Source: Streptomyces capillispiralis (GTDB lineage: Bacteria; Actinomycetota; Actinomycetes; Streptomycetales; Streptomycetaceae). Taken from it: 64,000 nt of DNA. The notes beneath the pieces were generated by a model. It saw only the letters and a list, made by a program, of their open reading frames with translations, did not search any database and had not been told where the DNA came from. Shown here piece after piece: positions 8,513-16,489 of this stretch. The stretch covers positions 1,426,001 through 1,490,000 of the forward strand of contig NZ_VIWV01000001.1 of NCBI RefSeq assembly GCF_007829875.1, in the 5' to 3' direction. Numbering within the stretch: position 1 is the first letter of the stretch; the number at the start of each line of letters is the position of its first letter. The position numbers and the translations under genes are program-made.

Positions 8513-8941
8513 TCAGCAGCCGTGGTCGACCAGGTCGAACGAGGCGTAGTGGTCGGCGGTGTAGTAGTCCTCCCGGTACTCCTCACCGGTGACGATCCGG
8601 CGCGCGCCGCGAGTGGGGGAACCGGGCGTGATCACCGTGTACTCGTGGTAGTAGCCGGTGGACTGGCCGGGCAGCAGGCCCTCCCGGTTCTGGAAGACGG
8701 TCCCGTCCTGCTCGAACGGGTAGGGGCCGCCCTGCTCGATCAGGTCGAGCGTGTCGTGCGCCTCGGGGGGCAGGTCGCTGTAGCAGATGTCGCCGACCGC
8801 CTGGACGGAGGCGGCGACCGGGGTGGGGGCGGCGGGCGCGGCGGCGTGGGCCGTGGTCGCGGTGACCGTGCCGCCCAGGAGGAGGGTGGACAGGAGTACG
8901 GCTGCGGCGCCGGTCCGAGCGGCGCGTGGGGGGAATCGCAT
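8513..8941 (-). CDS. Secreted guanyl-specific ribonuclease (RNase Sa family)
   Basis: A 142-residue precursor with a Sec signal peptide (AAAVLLSTLLLGGTVTATTAHA). The mature part aligns with RNase Sa, recalled from memory, at a constant offset of 46. Catalytic Glu54, Arg65, Arg69 and His85 correspond to E100, R111, R115 and H131; the disulfide pair Cys7-Cys96 corresponds to C53 and C142. The enzyme cleaves RNA 3' of guanosine outside the cell. No barstar-like inhibitor gene lies next to it; secretion may make one unnecessary. A TTGACA promoter lies directly upstream. Confidence 0.95.
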   Translation of the reverse strand: MRFPPRAARTGAAAVLLSTLLLGGTVTATTAHAAAPAAPTPVAASVQAVGDICYSDLPPEAHDTLDLIEQGGPYPFEQDGTVFQNREGLLPGQSTGYYHEYTVITPGSPTRGARRIVTGEEYREDYYTADHYASFDLVDHGC

Positions 8942-8948
8942 GACCTCA

Positions 8949-8978
8949 TGATGACGCGCGTAGACGCTGGCATGTCAA
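8949..8978 (-). promoter_or_regulatory. Promoter of the RNase gene
   Basis: Read on the minus strand, TTGACA (8978-8973) and TCATCA (8954-8949) are separated by 18 bp. The start would fall within a few bases of the ATG at 8941, so the leader is very short or absent, although a GAGG lies just before the ATG. Confidence 0.45.
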
Positions 8979-9946
8979 TGACAACTACAAGGAGTTTTCC
9001 GTCAGGTCCGGTGAACGGAAGGGGACTTGGGGCTTCGGCGGCCGCCAACCCGGCGCGGTCCTGGACATGGCGCGCAGCCGCCATCACCCCGGGACGCGGC
9101 ACCGCACGCCCTCCGGTCACCCCGACGCGCCATCCCGCCGGCCGTCGAGCCCCTCACGGGCAGGGATGTCACGGCGCCCGAGGCGCACCCCCGGGCCGCC
9201 GCGGCGCCGGACCCGGTGCGCCGCACGCCCGGGAGAGGCCCGTACGTCCGTGCATCGACATACGCCGCACGCCCGGAAGAGGCCCGTCCGTCCACGCATC
9301 GGCAAGTGCCGCACGCCGGCAGCGGCCCGCATTTCGGTGAATCGGCGTGCACCCCACCCCCGGAACGGCCCGCGCGTCCACGCACAGGCGGCGCGCCGCA
9401 TTCGGCGGTGCCGGTGAGGGTCGTCATGGAGGAACGGGCGGTCATTACCCTCCCTGCCGCGGTCCGCGCAAGGCCGTGCGGCCCATCGCGGACATGAATG
9501 TCCGGGGTCACGCGCGAGCGCGTTCCGGAAAACAGGACCGCCCGCACGTCGCGGACGAGTCGATGACCGCCCGCAATTCCCACCCTGGCACACCATCGGG
9601 GCGTCAGGAAAGATCTTCACCGAAGAAATCCCGTATGCGAGACGGGGCTTGACGGACAGTCACGATCAATGCATCCTCCAATCACTTCCCGCCGACGGAT
9701 CGCCTCCGGCCCCGAGATACCGGCTCCACCTGCCATGACAGTCCAATGAATCGCATATTTCTCGATGGTTAAAGGAAATGCAGATCCAGTGAAGAATCGT
9801 TTCTTCTCGTGGAGACGCACACCTGTCGGAAGGCCGCACCGAAGTACGTGAGCAGGAAGTGAGAATTCCTCATGTTCACCGGCGGAATGACCCGCGAGCC
9901 GGCGCGACAACCGCGCGAGCAACTCGCCGACAAAAGGAGAAGAACA
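8979..9946. other. About 970-bp non-coding region with repeats and a less GC-rich right half
   Basis: No convincing gene is seen. The open frames here are Arg/Pro/His-rich with no domain, overlap each other on both strands and carry a tandem repeat. The left half is very GC-rich and contains the 44-bp repeat array (9221-9393). From about 9640 to 9870 the sequence is noticeably richer in A and T, as expected for promoter DNA of the downstream gene (ATG 9947). Confidence 0.6.
9221..9393. repeat. Degenerate 44-bp tandem repeat, about four copies
   Basis: Units begin at 9221, 9265, 9309 and 9350. Units 1 and 2 are 44 bp and nearly identical; unit 3 is 41 bp and diverged; unit 4 is 44 bp and diverged. 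Each contains a variant of CCGCACGCCCGGAAGAGGCC followed by CGTCC..CGCATCG. There are no spacers, so it is not a CRISPR array. Confidence 0.8.
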
Positions 9947-11176
9947 ATGAGTGTTGACGTGGTGCGGGAATCCGCCCTGGCCGACCGGGTCGTCATCTGG
10001 GAGGAGTCCGCACGGGACGGAGCCCAGGCGAAGACCCTGATGTCCCCCGACTTCCGGGTCCGCCTCGCACGCGAGCAGGGGAAGATGTTCGGCGAGGACG
10101 GGCCCCGGCACGTGGTCTTCGCCGCCGGGTTCCCGGCGGTGTGCGCCGAGGAGTTCGAGGCGGTCCGGAAGGTCGCCGTCGAGGCCGAGGGCACGGTCAG
10201 CGTGTCGGCGGTGTGCCGGGGGACGGCCCGGGACGTGCGGCAGGCCGTGGCCTCCGTCAAGGGCACCGAGCACGCGCGGATCATGGTGATCGTGCCCGCC
10301 TCGGAGGCGATGGCGCAGGTGATGACCCACCGCCCCGCCGCCGAGGCGCTGGCGGCCGGCGTGGACCTGGTCAGGGAGGCCCTCGACACGGACGACTCGG
10401 TGATCGTCGACGTGTGCCTGGCCGATGCCTCGCGCGCCGACCACGCCCTGATGGCCGCCTACTCCGCGCAGATGACCGAGGCCGGCGCCGGAGTCGTCGT
10501 CCTGGCCGACACCGTCGGCGACCAGCTCCCCGCCGAGGCCGGCGCGATGTTCACCGCCGTACTGGACCAGGCCGGCCCGGACGTGGTGTTCGCCTCCCAC
10601 CTGCACAACGACCTCGGGCTGGGCCTGGCCAACACGCTCCAGGCCGTGCAGTCCGGCATCCGCGTGGTGTCCAGCTCGTGGCTGGGCATCGCCGAGCGCA
10701 GCGGCCTGGTCGCCACCGAGCAGCTGCTGTTCCTGCTCGCCTACCGGCCCGACCGCGCCAAGGAGCTGCTGGGTGAGCACGCGACGCCGTGGTGGACCGC
10801 GCCCGACCTGACCCGGCTTCCCGAGATCGCCCGCATGGTGTCCCAGGAGACGGAGGTGCCGCTGAGCGTGACCACGCCGATCGTCGGGAGCGGGGTGGGG
10901 ACCATCTCCACCGGCACCCCCTTCGTCCACCCGCAGCTGTTCCAGCCCTACGACCCCCGCGAGCTGCTGGGCATCGAGCCCCGCATCCTGCTCACCCACC
11001 TGGCCAGCGCCCGAGTGATCACGGCGGTCGCCGCGCGGCTCGGACGGGATCTGGACCGGGAGCAGACGAAGGCGGCGGCCCAATGGGTCAAGAGCCGCGC
11101 CTACCGGCAGGGCCGCGCCCTGGTCGACGAGGACGAGTTCGCCGGCTTCCTCGACGGCCTCGTCGCCACCTCCTGA
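9947..11176 (+). CDS. Homocitrate/2-isopropylmalate synthase-like enzyme (HMGL-like TIM barrel)
   Basis: A 409-residue HMGL-like protein. The start at 9947 is fixed by a strong ribosome site (AAAAGGAGAAG); the frame is open upstream but not gene-like. Family motifs are present: the metal/substrate RDGxQ signature as EESARDGAQ (residues 20-28), the metal-binding HxH in SHLHNDLGLGLANTL, and a GIAERSGL variant of the GxGERxGN loop. The family condenses acyl-CoA with a 2-oxo acid; which pair is used here is unknown. It lacks the C-terminal LeuA regulatory domain, so it is nearer homocitrate or (R)-citramalate synthases. It is co-transcribed with a YrdC-like protein 10 bp downstream and is not next to leucine or lysine genes, which suggests a specialised pathway. 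Confidence 0.85.
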   Translation: MSVDVVRESALADRVVIWEESARDGAQAKTLMSPDFRVRLAREQGKMFGEDGPRHVVFAAGFPAVCAEEFEAVRKVAVEAEGTVSVSAVCRGTARDVRQAVASVKGTEHARIMVIVPASEAMAQVMTHRPAAEALAAGVDLVREALDTDDSVIVDVCLADASRADHALMAAYSAQMTEAGAGVVVLADTVGDQLPAEAGAMFTAVLDQAGPDVVFASHLHNDLGLGLANTLQAVQSGIRVVSSSWLGIAERSGLVATEQLLFLLAYRPDRAKELLGEHATPWWTAPDLTRLPEIARMVSQETEVPLSVTTPIVGSGVGTISTGTPFVHPQLFQPYDPRELLGIEPRILLTHLASARVITAVAARLGRDLDREQTKAAAQWVKSRAYRQGRALVDEDEFAGFLDGLVATS

Positions 11177-11186
11177 GAGGCACCGC

Positions 11187-11882
11187 ATGACCAGCAGCCC
11201 CACCCTCGACGCCGGCCGTGTCCGGCAGGCCCTGTCCGGCGGGCGGGCAGTGGTGCTCCCCAACCCCGCACCCCTGACCTACGTCGTCGCCGCCACCGCC
11301 CCGCGCGCCGTCAACCTCGCCAAGGCACGGCCCGCCGACCAGGCGGTCGCCCTGTGGGTCCACCACTCCCGCACCGCGGACACCGTCTTCGACGCCCTCG
11401 ACCTCGGACCGGAGCTGGCCGCCGCGGCCCGGCGTCTGCTCACCGAGGAACGGGTGACCCTGCTCGCTCCGCTGCGGGCACACCACCCGCTGCCCGACTG
11501 GCTGGAGCCGGCCGCCAAGGACGGGTGGACCCTCCTGTTCGGCGCGCGCTGGACGCCCCTGCTCCCGGTGGTGCGGGAGCATCCGGTCCTCTACGTCAGC
11601 AGCGCCAACCGCACCGGTCACCCGCCGGCCGCGACCGCCTCCGCCGCCCGGGCGATGTTCCCCGACGACGTCCCCGTCCTGGACCCCGCCTCGCTCCCCG
11701 GCACCGAGGAGGAACCGACGGGGACACCGCGCGCGGCCACCACCACCGTGCGCCTGCACCCCGACGGCTCGCTCGGTCTGCACCGCGGCGGCGCACAGGA
11801 CCGGACGTACGCGGGTGCCGGTACCTATCTGGACCACCTGCGCACCGCCTACGGCCTCCCCGAGGGCCCGGCACGGCCCTAG
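11187..11882 (+). CDS. Divergent Sua5/YciO/YrdC-domain protein
   Basis: A 231-residue protein of the YrdC fold. Visible family features are an N-terminal GGRAVVLPNPAPLTYVVAA in place of the usual TETVYGLG strand, a KARP segment where Sua5 has KGRP, and SSANRTGHPP matching the TSANxSG nucleotide loop. Canonical Sua5 makes threonylcarbamoyl-adenylate for the t6A tRNA modification from threonine, bicarbonate and ATP. The altered first motif and the operon partner (an acyl-condensing enzyme 10 bp upstream) make a housekeeping t6A role doubtful; carbamoyl or acyl-adenylate chemistry in a small-molecule pathway is possible. Confidence 0.8.
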   Translation: MTSSPTLDAGRVRQALSGGRAVVLPNPAPLTYVVAATAPRAVNLAKARPADQAVALWVHHSRTADTVFDALDLGPELAAAARRLLTEERVTLLAPLRAHHPLPDWLEPAAKDGWTLLFGARWTPLLPVVREHPVLYVSSANRTGHPPAATASAARAMFPDDVPVLDPASLPGTEEEPTGTPRAATTTVRLHPDGSLGLHRGGAQDRTYAGAGTYLDHLRTAYGLPEGPARP

Positions 11883-11892
11883 GAGGCCACCA

Positions 11893-11947
11893 CCGGGAGG
11901 CGTCGCGACGGCCACCGGATCGGTACGGTCCCCGGGACGCCTCCCGG
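11893..11947. terminator. Long-loop 12-bp hairpin between convergent genes
   Basis: CCGGGAGGCGTC (11893-11904) is perfectly complementary to GACGCCTCCCGG (11936-11947) with a 31-nt loop. It lies 11 bp after the YrdC-like stop and before the end of the convergent reductase gene, so it could serve both strands. Confidence 0.55.
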
Positions 11948-11985
11948 CGCGCGGCGCGGCGCCACGGGTACGGCCGCCGCCGTGG

Positions 11986-12612
11986 TCAGGCGTCCTCCGG
12001 GAGCCCGTACGTGCCGTACACGGGGCTGCCCGTGACGTCGTAGCTCTGGACGGACACTCCGGCGGCGGTGATGTGCCCGCCGGTGTGCCGGAAGGCGGTC
12101 GGCAGCGACCCCTCCGCGAACAGGCGGCGTCCGGCTCCCAGGACGACCGGGTACGTCAGCAGGTGCAGGGTGTCCACGAGTCCGAGCGTGAACAGGGACC
12201 GGGCGAGGGCACCGCTGCCGTGCACCTGGAGCTCGCCGTCGGTGCGCTCCTTGAGGGCGGTGACCTCCTCGGCCAGATCGCCGCCGATCACGGTGGTGCC
12301 GGCCCATCCGGGGTCGGTGAGGGTGCTGGAGGCGACGTACTTCGGCAGGGCGTTCAGCTTGCCGGCGACCGGGTCGGCGGGGTCGGTCATCTTCGGCCAG
12401 TACCCGGCGAAGATGTCGTACGTACGGCGGCCGAGGAGGAAGGCGCCCACGCGGGCGAAGACCCCGTCGACGAACCGGCCGAAGTCCTCGTCCACGTACG
12501 GCACGCTCCAGCCTCCCTGGCCGAAGCCGTCCCTGGTGTCCTCCTGGGGGCCGCCGGGGGCCTGGTAGACGCCGTCGAGGGTGACGAAGCTGATGACAAC
12601 GAGCTTGCCCAT
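11986..12612 (-). CDS. RibD C-terminal/dihydrofolate-reductase-like protein
   Basis: A 208-residue single-domain reductase of the RibD_C/DHFR-like superfamily: MGKLVVISFVTLDGVYQAPGG at the N-terminus, FLLGRRTYDIFAGYW and the nucleotide-binding VHGSGALARSLFTLGLVDTLHLLTYPVVLGAGRRLF. Stand-alone members in Streptomyces are numerous and mostly of unknown substrate; they bind NADPH. The ATG at 12612 has AGGAA upstream. It is monocistronic, convergent with the YrdC-like gene and divergent from the SDR. Confidence 0.88.
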   Translation of the reverse strand: MGKLVVISFVTLDGVYQAPGGPQEDTRDGFGQGGWSVPYVDEDFGRFVDGVFARVGAFLLGRRTYDIFAGYWPKMTDPADPVAGKLNALPKYVASSTLTDPGWAGTTVIGGDLAEEVTALKERTDGELQVHGSGALARSLFTLGLVDTLHLLTYPVVLGAGRRLFAEGSLPTAFRHTGGHITAAGVSVQSYDVTGSPVYGTYGLPEDA

Positions 12613-12752
12613 GGCGGGTTCCTGCCTCTCGTGCGCGGGGCCGTGCCGTCATCAGCTCAGACCCCGGCGGGGCCCGCAACTCATCGGCCGTGCGCGAGGT
12701 CGGCGTCCGTTCGCCGCCAGCACCCGCGCGGCGGGGGCGCTGGGATGGCCCC

Positions 12753-13580
12753 ATGACCGATGAGACCCCTGAGATGACCACCGAGACCGCCCGGACAACC
12801 GAGGCCGGCGAGACCACCGAGAGCACTGAGAGCACTGAGAGCACTGAGAGCAGCCTGCTCGGCAAGGCGGCCCTGGTGACCGGCGCGAGCCGTGGGATCG
12901 GTGCGGCGACGGCGCTGCGGCTCGCGCGGGAGGGCGCGGACGTGGCCGTGACCTATGTGAACGGCAAGGAGGCGGCCGAGGACGTCGTCCGGGCCGTCGA
13001 GGCGCTGGGGCGCCGCGCGGTGGCCCTGCGCGCGGACGTCGGCGACCCGGAGGACGCGGCCGGGGCGGTGACGGCGGCCGTGCGGGAACTGGGCCGGCTG
13101 GACGTCCTGGTGAACAACGCGGGCGTCGGTGTGCTCGGCCCGGTGGAGACCCTGTCGCTCGAAGACGTCGACCGGGTGCTCGCGGTGAACGTGCGCGGCG
13201 TCTTCCTGACCTCCCGGGCGGCCGTCGTCCACCTGCCGCGCGGAGGGCGGATCATCACCGTCGGCACCTGTATGACCCAGCGCGTGCCCGGTCCCGGCGG
13301 GACGCTCTACGCGATGAGCAAGTCGGCGCTGGTGGGGCTGACCAAGGCCCTCGCGCGGGAGCTGGGCGAGCGCGGGATCACGGCGAACATCGTCCACCCC
13401 GGCCCGATCGACACGGACATGAACCCGGCGGACGGGCCGTACGGCCCCGGCCAGGCGGCGATGACGGCGCTGGGCCGTTTCGGCACGGCCCAGGAGGTCG
13501 CCGACACGATCGCCCACCTGGCGGGGTCCGCGTACATCACCGGCGCGGAGTTCGCCGTGGACGGTGGTCACGCGGCCTGA
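12753..13580 (+). CDS. Short-chain dehydrogenase/reductase with Ser/Thr/Glu-rich N-terminal tail
   Basis: A 275-residue classical SDR: cofactor loop TGASRGIG at residues 43-50, NNAG motif, and catalytic YxxxK in LYAMSKSAL. SVDGGHAA-type ends are typical of FabG-like members (EFAVDGGHAA here). The 37 residues before the Rossmann fold are an acidic low-complexity tail (EST repeats) encoded by a 9-bp DNA repeat. Substrate unknown. Divergent from the RibD-like reductase, and possibly co-regulated with it. Confidence 0.9.
   Translation: MTDETPEMTTETARTTEAGETTESTESTESTESSLLGKAALVTGASRGIGAATALRLAREGADVAVTYVNGKEAAEDVVRAVEALGRRAVALRADVGDPEDAAGAVTAAVRELGRLDVLVNNAGVGVLGPVETLSLEDVDRVLAVNVRGVFLTSRAAVVHLPRGGRIITVGTCMTQRVPGPGGTLYAMSKSALVGLTKALARELGERGITANIVHPGPIDTDMNPADGPYGPGQAAMTALGRFGTAQEVADTIAHLAGSAYITGAEFAVDGGHAA
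12819..12851 (+). repeat. In-frame 9-bp microsatellite (GAGAGCACT x 3.7)
   Basis: GAGAGCACT is repeated three times in full and once in part, in the SDR reading frame, encoding Glu-Ser-Thr units. Because the unit is a multiple of three, copy-number change would alter tail length without breaking the frame. Confidence 0.85.
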
Positions 13581-13629
13581 CCCACGCCGGCCGTACGACG
13601 GCGCGGGGCGTCCGCCGGGTTCGGCCGAT

Positions 13630-13681
13630 GTCCCGCGCGCCGGGCCCGGGAGGGCGTCCCGCGCGCCGGGTCGGGAGGCGT
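13630..13681. repeat. 26-bp direct repeat, two copies, between convergent genes
   Basis: Two near-identical 26-bp units start at 13630 and 13656 (GTCCCGCGCGCCGGG..CGGGAGG). The rest of the 180-bp gap between the SDR gene and allantoicase also holds repeated GGGGTGCCGG words. No gene is seen here. Confidence 0.6.
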
Positions 13682-13759
13682 CGGGGTGCCGGTGTCACGG
13701 CAGCGCGGGCCCCGGGGTGCCGGGGGCCCGGGATGCCGGGGCGCCGTTGCTGCCGGACG

Positions 13760-14875
13760 TCAGCCGGTCAACTCCCGGTGGCGGGCCGCGAGTTCGGCTG
13801 CCCCCCGCTCGGTCGGGGAGCCGAACAGCCGCAGCCGGGAGATGCCGCCGTCGGGGAAGATGTCCACGCGCGCGTGCGTGCCGACCGCCGGTTCCGGCAG
13901 GACGAAGCGGTGGTCGGTGTCGGGCTGGAGGCGGGTGCGGGGCAGGATCTCCCGCCAGTCGCCGTCGTCGCCGTCCTTCACCGAGACCGACGCCCAGCCC
14001 GCGCTGTTGCCCTTCAGGTAGGCCGTGTCGATCTCCACGGCGCTGATCCGCGCCTGGGCGACCAGCCGGTAGCGGATCCAGTCGTGGCCCCGGTCGCGGC
14101 GGCGCCGGGTCTCCCAGCCGTCGTCCATCTTGCGGGAGCGGTCCGGCCGGATGGTGTGGGTGGCCGGCGAGTAGAAGAGGTCCGAGGCGTCCTCGACCCG
14201 GCCGCCGTGCTCCAGGGCGACGACGTCGAAGGTGCCGAGCGCCGCCAGCCACACCGGGTCCGGGACGACCTCGCCGTAGACGCGCATCCGGGCGATGCCA
14301 CCGTCGGGGTGCTGCTTGAGGCGCAGGTGGGTGACGCGCTGTTCGGCCGCCACGGCGAAGCCGTTGGCCGCATGGCCGCCCACCGGGGTGCGCGGCACCA
14401 GCGTCGTCCACTTCACGTCGTCCGCGAGCAGTTCCTCCGGGGAGGGGGCGCCCGCGACCGAGGTGGCCTCGACGGACACGGCCTGCGGGTAGTTGCCGCG
14501 GAAGTGCGCGGTGTCCACGACGACGCCGCGGACGACGCCGGGCGCGCCGAGCCGGATCAGCGCCCAGTCGTGGTCGTCGGCGGCCGGCCAGGGGTGCTCG
14601 GCGGAGGCGCCGCGGCGGCGCCGGGTCTCCCAGCCGTCCATGATCTTGCCCTTGTGCCCGAAGCGCTCGGGGTCGAACTCGGCCCGTCCCGGCAGCAGCA
14701 GGTTCTCGCGCTGGGCGAAGAACTCGTCGTTGGCGGCGATGACTCCGGCGCCGAGGCGGCGGTCGGCGAGGTCGGCGTGGTGGGTGAAGGGGAAGTCGGC
14801 GGTGCGGTAGTCCGCGTAGGGGTCACCGCCGCTGTAGGGGTGTGCGTCGCCGGTGAAGCTCTCGATCGCCGTCAC
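13760..14875 (-). CDS. alc: Allantoicase
   Basis: A 371-residue enzyme that hydrolyses allantoate to ureidoglycolate and urea. It shows the two tandem allantoicase repeats of the family, each with the conserved MDxGWETRRRR segment (IMDGWETRRRRG near residue 78 and KMDDGWETRRRRDRGHDW near 250) and the HPDGGIARMRVYG / FPDGGISRLRLFG repeat ends. Length matches the family. It lies 33 bp downstream of allantoinase on the same strand, so the two form an allB-alc operon acting on consecutive steps. Confidence 0.96.
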   Translation of the reverse strand: MTAIESFTGDAHPYSGGDPYADYRTADFPFTHHADLADRRLGAGVIAANDEFFAQRENLLLPGRAEFDPERFGHKGKIMDGWETRRRRGASAEHPWPAADDHDWALIRLGAPGVVRGVVVDTAHFRGNYPQAVSVEATSVAGAPSPEELLADDVKWTTLVPRTPVGGHAANGFAVAAEQRVTHLRLKQHPDGGIARMRVYGEVVPDPVWLAALGTFDVVALEHGGRVEDASDLFYSPATHTIRPDRSRKMDDGWETRRRRDRGHDWIRYRLVAQARISAVEIDTAYLKGNSAGWASVSVKDGDDGDWREILPRTRLQPDTDHRFVLPEPAVGTHARVDIFPDGGISRLRLFGSPTERGAAELAARHRELTG

Positions 14876-14908
14876 GGTGATCCGGTCCTGCCTTTCGGGT
14901 GCGGGGTG

Positions 14909-16249
14909 TCAGTGGGAGCGGGTGAGGAGCCGGCCCTTCGGTGCGGTGAACGCGCCGTCGGCGACGATGCGCCGGCCGCGCAGCCAGGTGGACCGGACGA
15001 CGCCGTACAGGGTCCTGCCCGCGTACGCCGTCACGCGGTTGCGGTGCTGGAGGGCCGCCGGGTCGACGGTGAACGTCTCGTCGGGGGCGAGGACGGCGAA
15101 GTCGGCGTCGTGTCCGGGCGCGATGGCGCCCTTGCGCCCGTCGAGTCCGACGAGCGCGGCCGTGCGCGTCGACATCCAGCGCACCACGTCCTCCAGGCCG
15201 TGGCCGCGCCTGCGGGCCTCGGTCCAGACGGCCGGCAGGCTGAGTTGCAGACTGGAGATGCCGCCCCAGGCGGTGGCGAAGTCGCCCGTCTTGAGGTCGG
15301 CGGTGGACGGGGAGTGGTCGGTGACGACGCAGTCGATGGTGCCGTCCGCCAGGGCCTGCCAGAGCAGGTCCTGGTTGGCGGCCTCGCGGATGGGCGGGCA
15401 GCACTTGAACTCGCTGGCGCCGTCCGGGACTTCCTCCGCGGTGAGGGTGAGGTAGTGGGGGCAGGTCTCGACCGTGACGCGCACGCCGTCGGCCTTGGCG
15501 GCGGCGAGCAGCGGCAGCGCGTCGCCGGAGGAGAGGTGCAGCACGTGCACCCGGGCGCCCAGCCGCCGCGCCTGTCCGACGAGGTGGGCGACGGCGGTGT
15601 CCTCGGCGTGGCGCGGGCGGGAGGCGAGGAAGTCGGCGTACCGGGGGCCGCCGTGCTGCGGGGCGGCGGCGAGGTGGTGCGGGTCCTCGGCGTGCACGAT
15701 CAGCAGCCCGTCGAAGGCGGCGATCTCCGCCAGCGAGCGGGCCAGTTGCTCCTGGTCGAGGTGCGGGAACTCGTCCACGCCCGAGGGCGACAGGAAGGCC
15801 TTGAAGCCGAAGACGCCGGCCTCGTGCAGCGGGCGCAGGTCCTTGGTGTTGTCCGGCAGGGCGCCGCCCCAGAAGCCGACGTCGATGTGGGCCTTGTCGG
15901 CGGCGACCCGCCGCTTGGTGCGCAGGTGGTCGACGGTGGTGGTGGGCGGGAGGGAGTTGAGCGGCATGTCGATGAGCGTGGTGATGCCGCCGGCGGCGGC
16001 GGCCCGCGTGGCGGTCCAGAAGCCCTCCCACTCGGTGCGGCCGGGGTCGTTGACGTGCACGTGGGTGTCGACCAGGCCGGGCAGCAGGACGTCGTCGCCG
16101 AGGTCCTCCAGGCGGGCGCCGGCGGGGACGGGGGCGTCGTGCGGCCGTACGGCGGTGATCGTGCCGTCGGCGACCGCGACGGACGCGGGGCGCGTCCCCT
16201 CGGGAGTGATGACGCGCGTCGAGCGCAGCACCAGTTCGGCGTCGGACAC
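14909..16249 (-). CDS. allB: Allantoinase
   Basis: A 446-residue cyclic amidohydrolase that opens allantoin to allantoate. Metal ligands are visible: H63 and H65 in DTHVHVND, carboxylated lysine K150 (GFKAF), H186 (VHAED), H238 (VLHLS) and D311 (TDHSPS). The GTG at 16249 is preceded by a near-perfect ribosome site (AGGAGG) at proper spacing, which decides the start over an ATG 12 codons upstream that lacks one. First gene of the allB-alc operon, divergent from allR. A TTGACG-N17-AAGACT promoter and the inverted repeat TTCAACGTTCTGTTGAA lie directly upstream. Confidence 0.96.
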   Translation of the reverse strand: MSDAELVLRSTRVITPEGTRPASVAVADGTITAVRPHDAPVPAGARLEDLGDDVLLPGLVDTHVHVNDPGRTEWEGFWTATRAAAAGGITTLIDMPLNSLPPTTTVDHLRTKRRVAADKAHIDVGFWGGALPDNTKDLRPLHEAGVFGFKAFLSPSGVDEFPHLDQEQLARSLAEIAAFDGLLIVHAEDPHHLAAAPQHGGPRYADFLASRPRHAEDTAVAHLVGQARRLGARVHVLHLSSGDALPLLAAAKADGVRVTVETCPHYLTLTAEEVPDGASEFKCCPPIREAANQDLLWQALADGTIDCVVTDHSPSTADLKTGDFATAWGGISSLQLSLPAVWTEARRRGHGLEDVVRWMSTRTAALVGLDGRKGAIAPGHDADFAVLAPDETFTVDPAALQHRNRVTAYAGRTLYGVVRSTWLRGRRIVADGAFTAPKGRLLTRSH

Positions 16250-16280
16250 CCGGATCCTCCTGATCGTCCGTCCGGCAGAA

Positions 16281-16297
16281 TTCAACGTTCTGTTGAA
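16281..16297. promoter_or_regulatory. Motif B operator (TTCAAC-N5-GTTGAA) at allB
   Basis: TTCAACGTTCTGTTGAA is a perfect 6-bp inverted repeat with a 5-bp centre. It begins 2 bp past the allB -10 and ends about 32 bp before the start codon, a position expected for a repressor site at the transcription start. Similar sites lie at 43656 and 60009, with a degenerate one at 18533. Confidence 0.7.
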
Positions 16298-16299
16298 GG

Positions 16300-16328
16300 A
16301 GTCTTCACCTCCACCCCTACCCCGTCAA
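16300..16328 (-). promoter_or_regulatory. Promoter of allB-alc
   Basis: On the minus strand, TTGACG (16328-16323) and AAGACT (16305-16300) are separated by 17 bp. The start would fall inside motif B (16281-16297). Confidence 0.55.
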
Positions 16329-16367
16329 GGGCACGCCTTCCCCGTGGAGCGACCGGCGGGACTCCTC

Positions 16368-16410
16368 TGGACGATTCCACAACACGAAATTAGACTTTCG
16401 CAGTGCAGAA
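16368..16410 (+). promoter_or_regulatory. allR promoter with paired 15-bp operators (motif A)
   Basis: TGGACG (16368-16373) and TAGACT (16391-16396) are 17 bp apart. Operator copy A1, TTCCACAACACGAAA (16375-16389), fills the spacer. Copy A2, TTTCGCAGTGCAGAA (16396-16410), overlaps the predicted start. The copies are 21 bp apart start to start, the same as at aceB, hyi and gcl. This implies autoregulation, and the site could also act on divergent allB. Confidence 0.7.
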
Positions 16411-16489
16411 CGTAGCTCTGCACAAGCGGGCAGTGGACCGGCTGCCGGGTAGTCTTCTGCCCTTCTGCCAGCCCCGAAAGGAACGCGCC

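Noticed and set aside
9221..9393. CRISPR array
   Set aside because: Units abut without unique spacers and diverge progressively; no cas genes are present.
9002..9620. Overlapping 100-190 codon frames on both strands
   Set aside because: They are Arg/Pro/His-rich, contradict each other and follow the 44-bp repeat; no ribosome site or family supports them.
13628..16393. 921-codon plus-strand open frame
   Set aside because: It lies entirely antisense to allantoicase and allantoinase. High GC at third positions creates such shadows.
16403..16489. ATG at 16403 as the allR start
   Set aside because: It falls inside operator copy A2 and downstream of a predicted -10; GTG 16490 has a good ribosome site and gives the usual IclR length.
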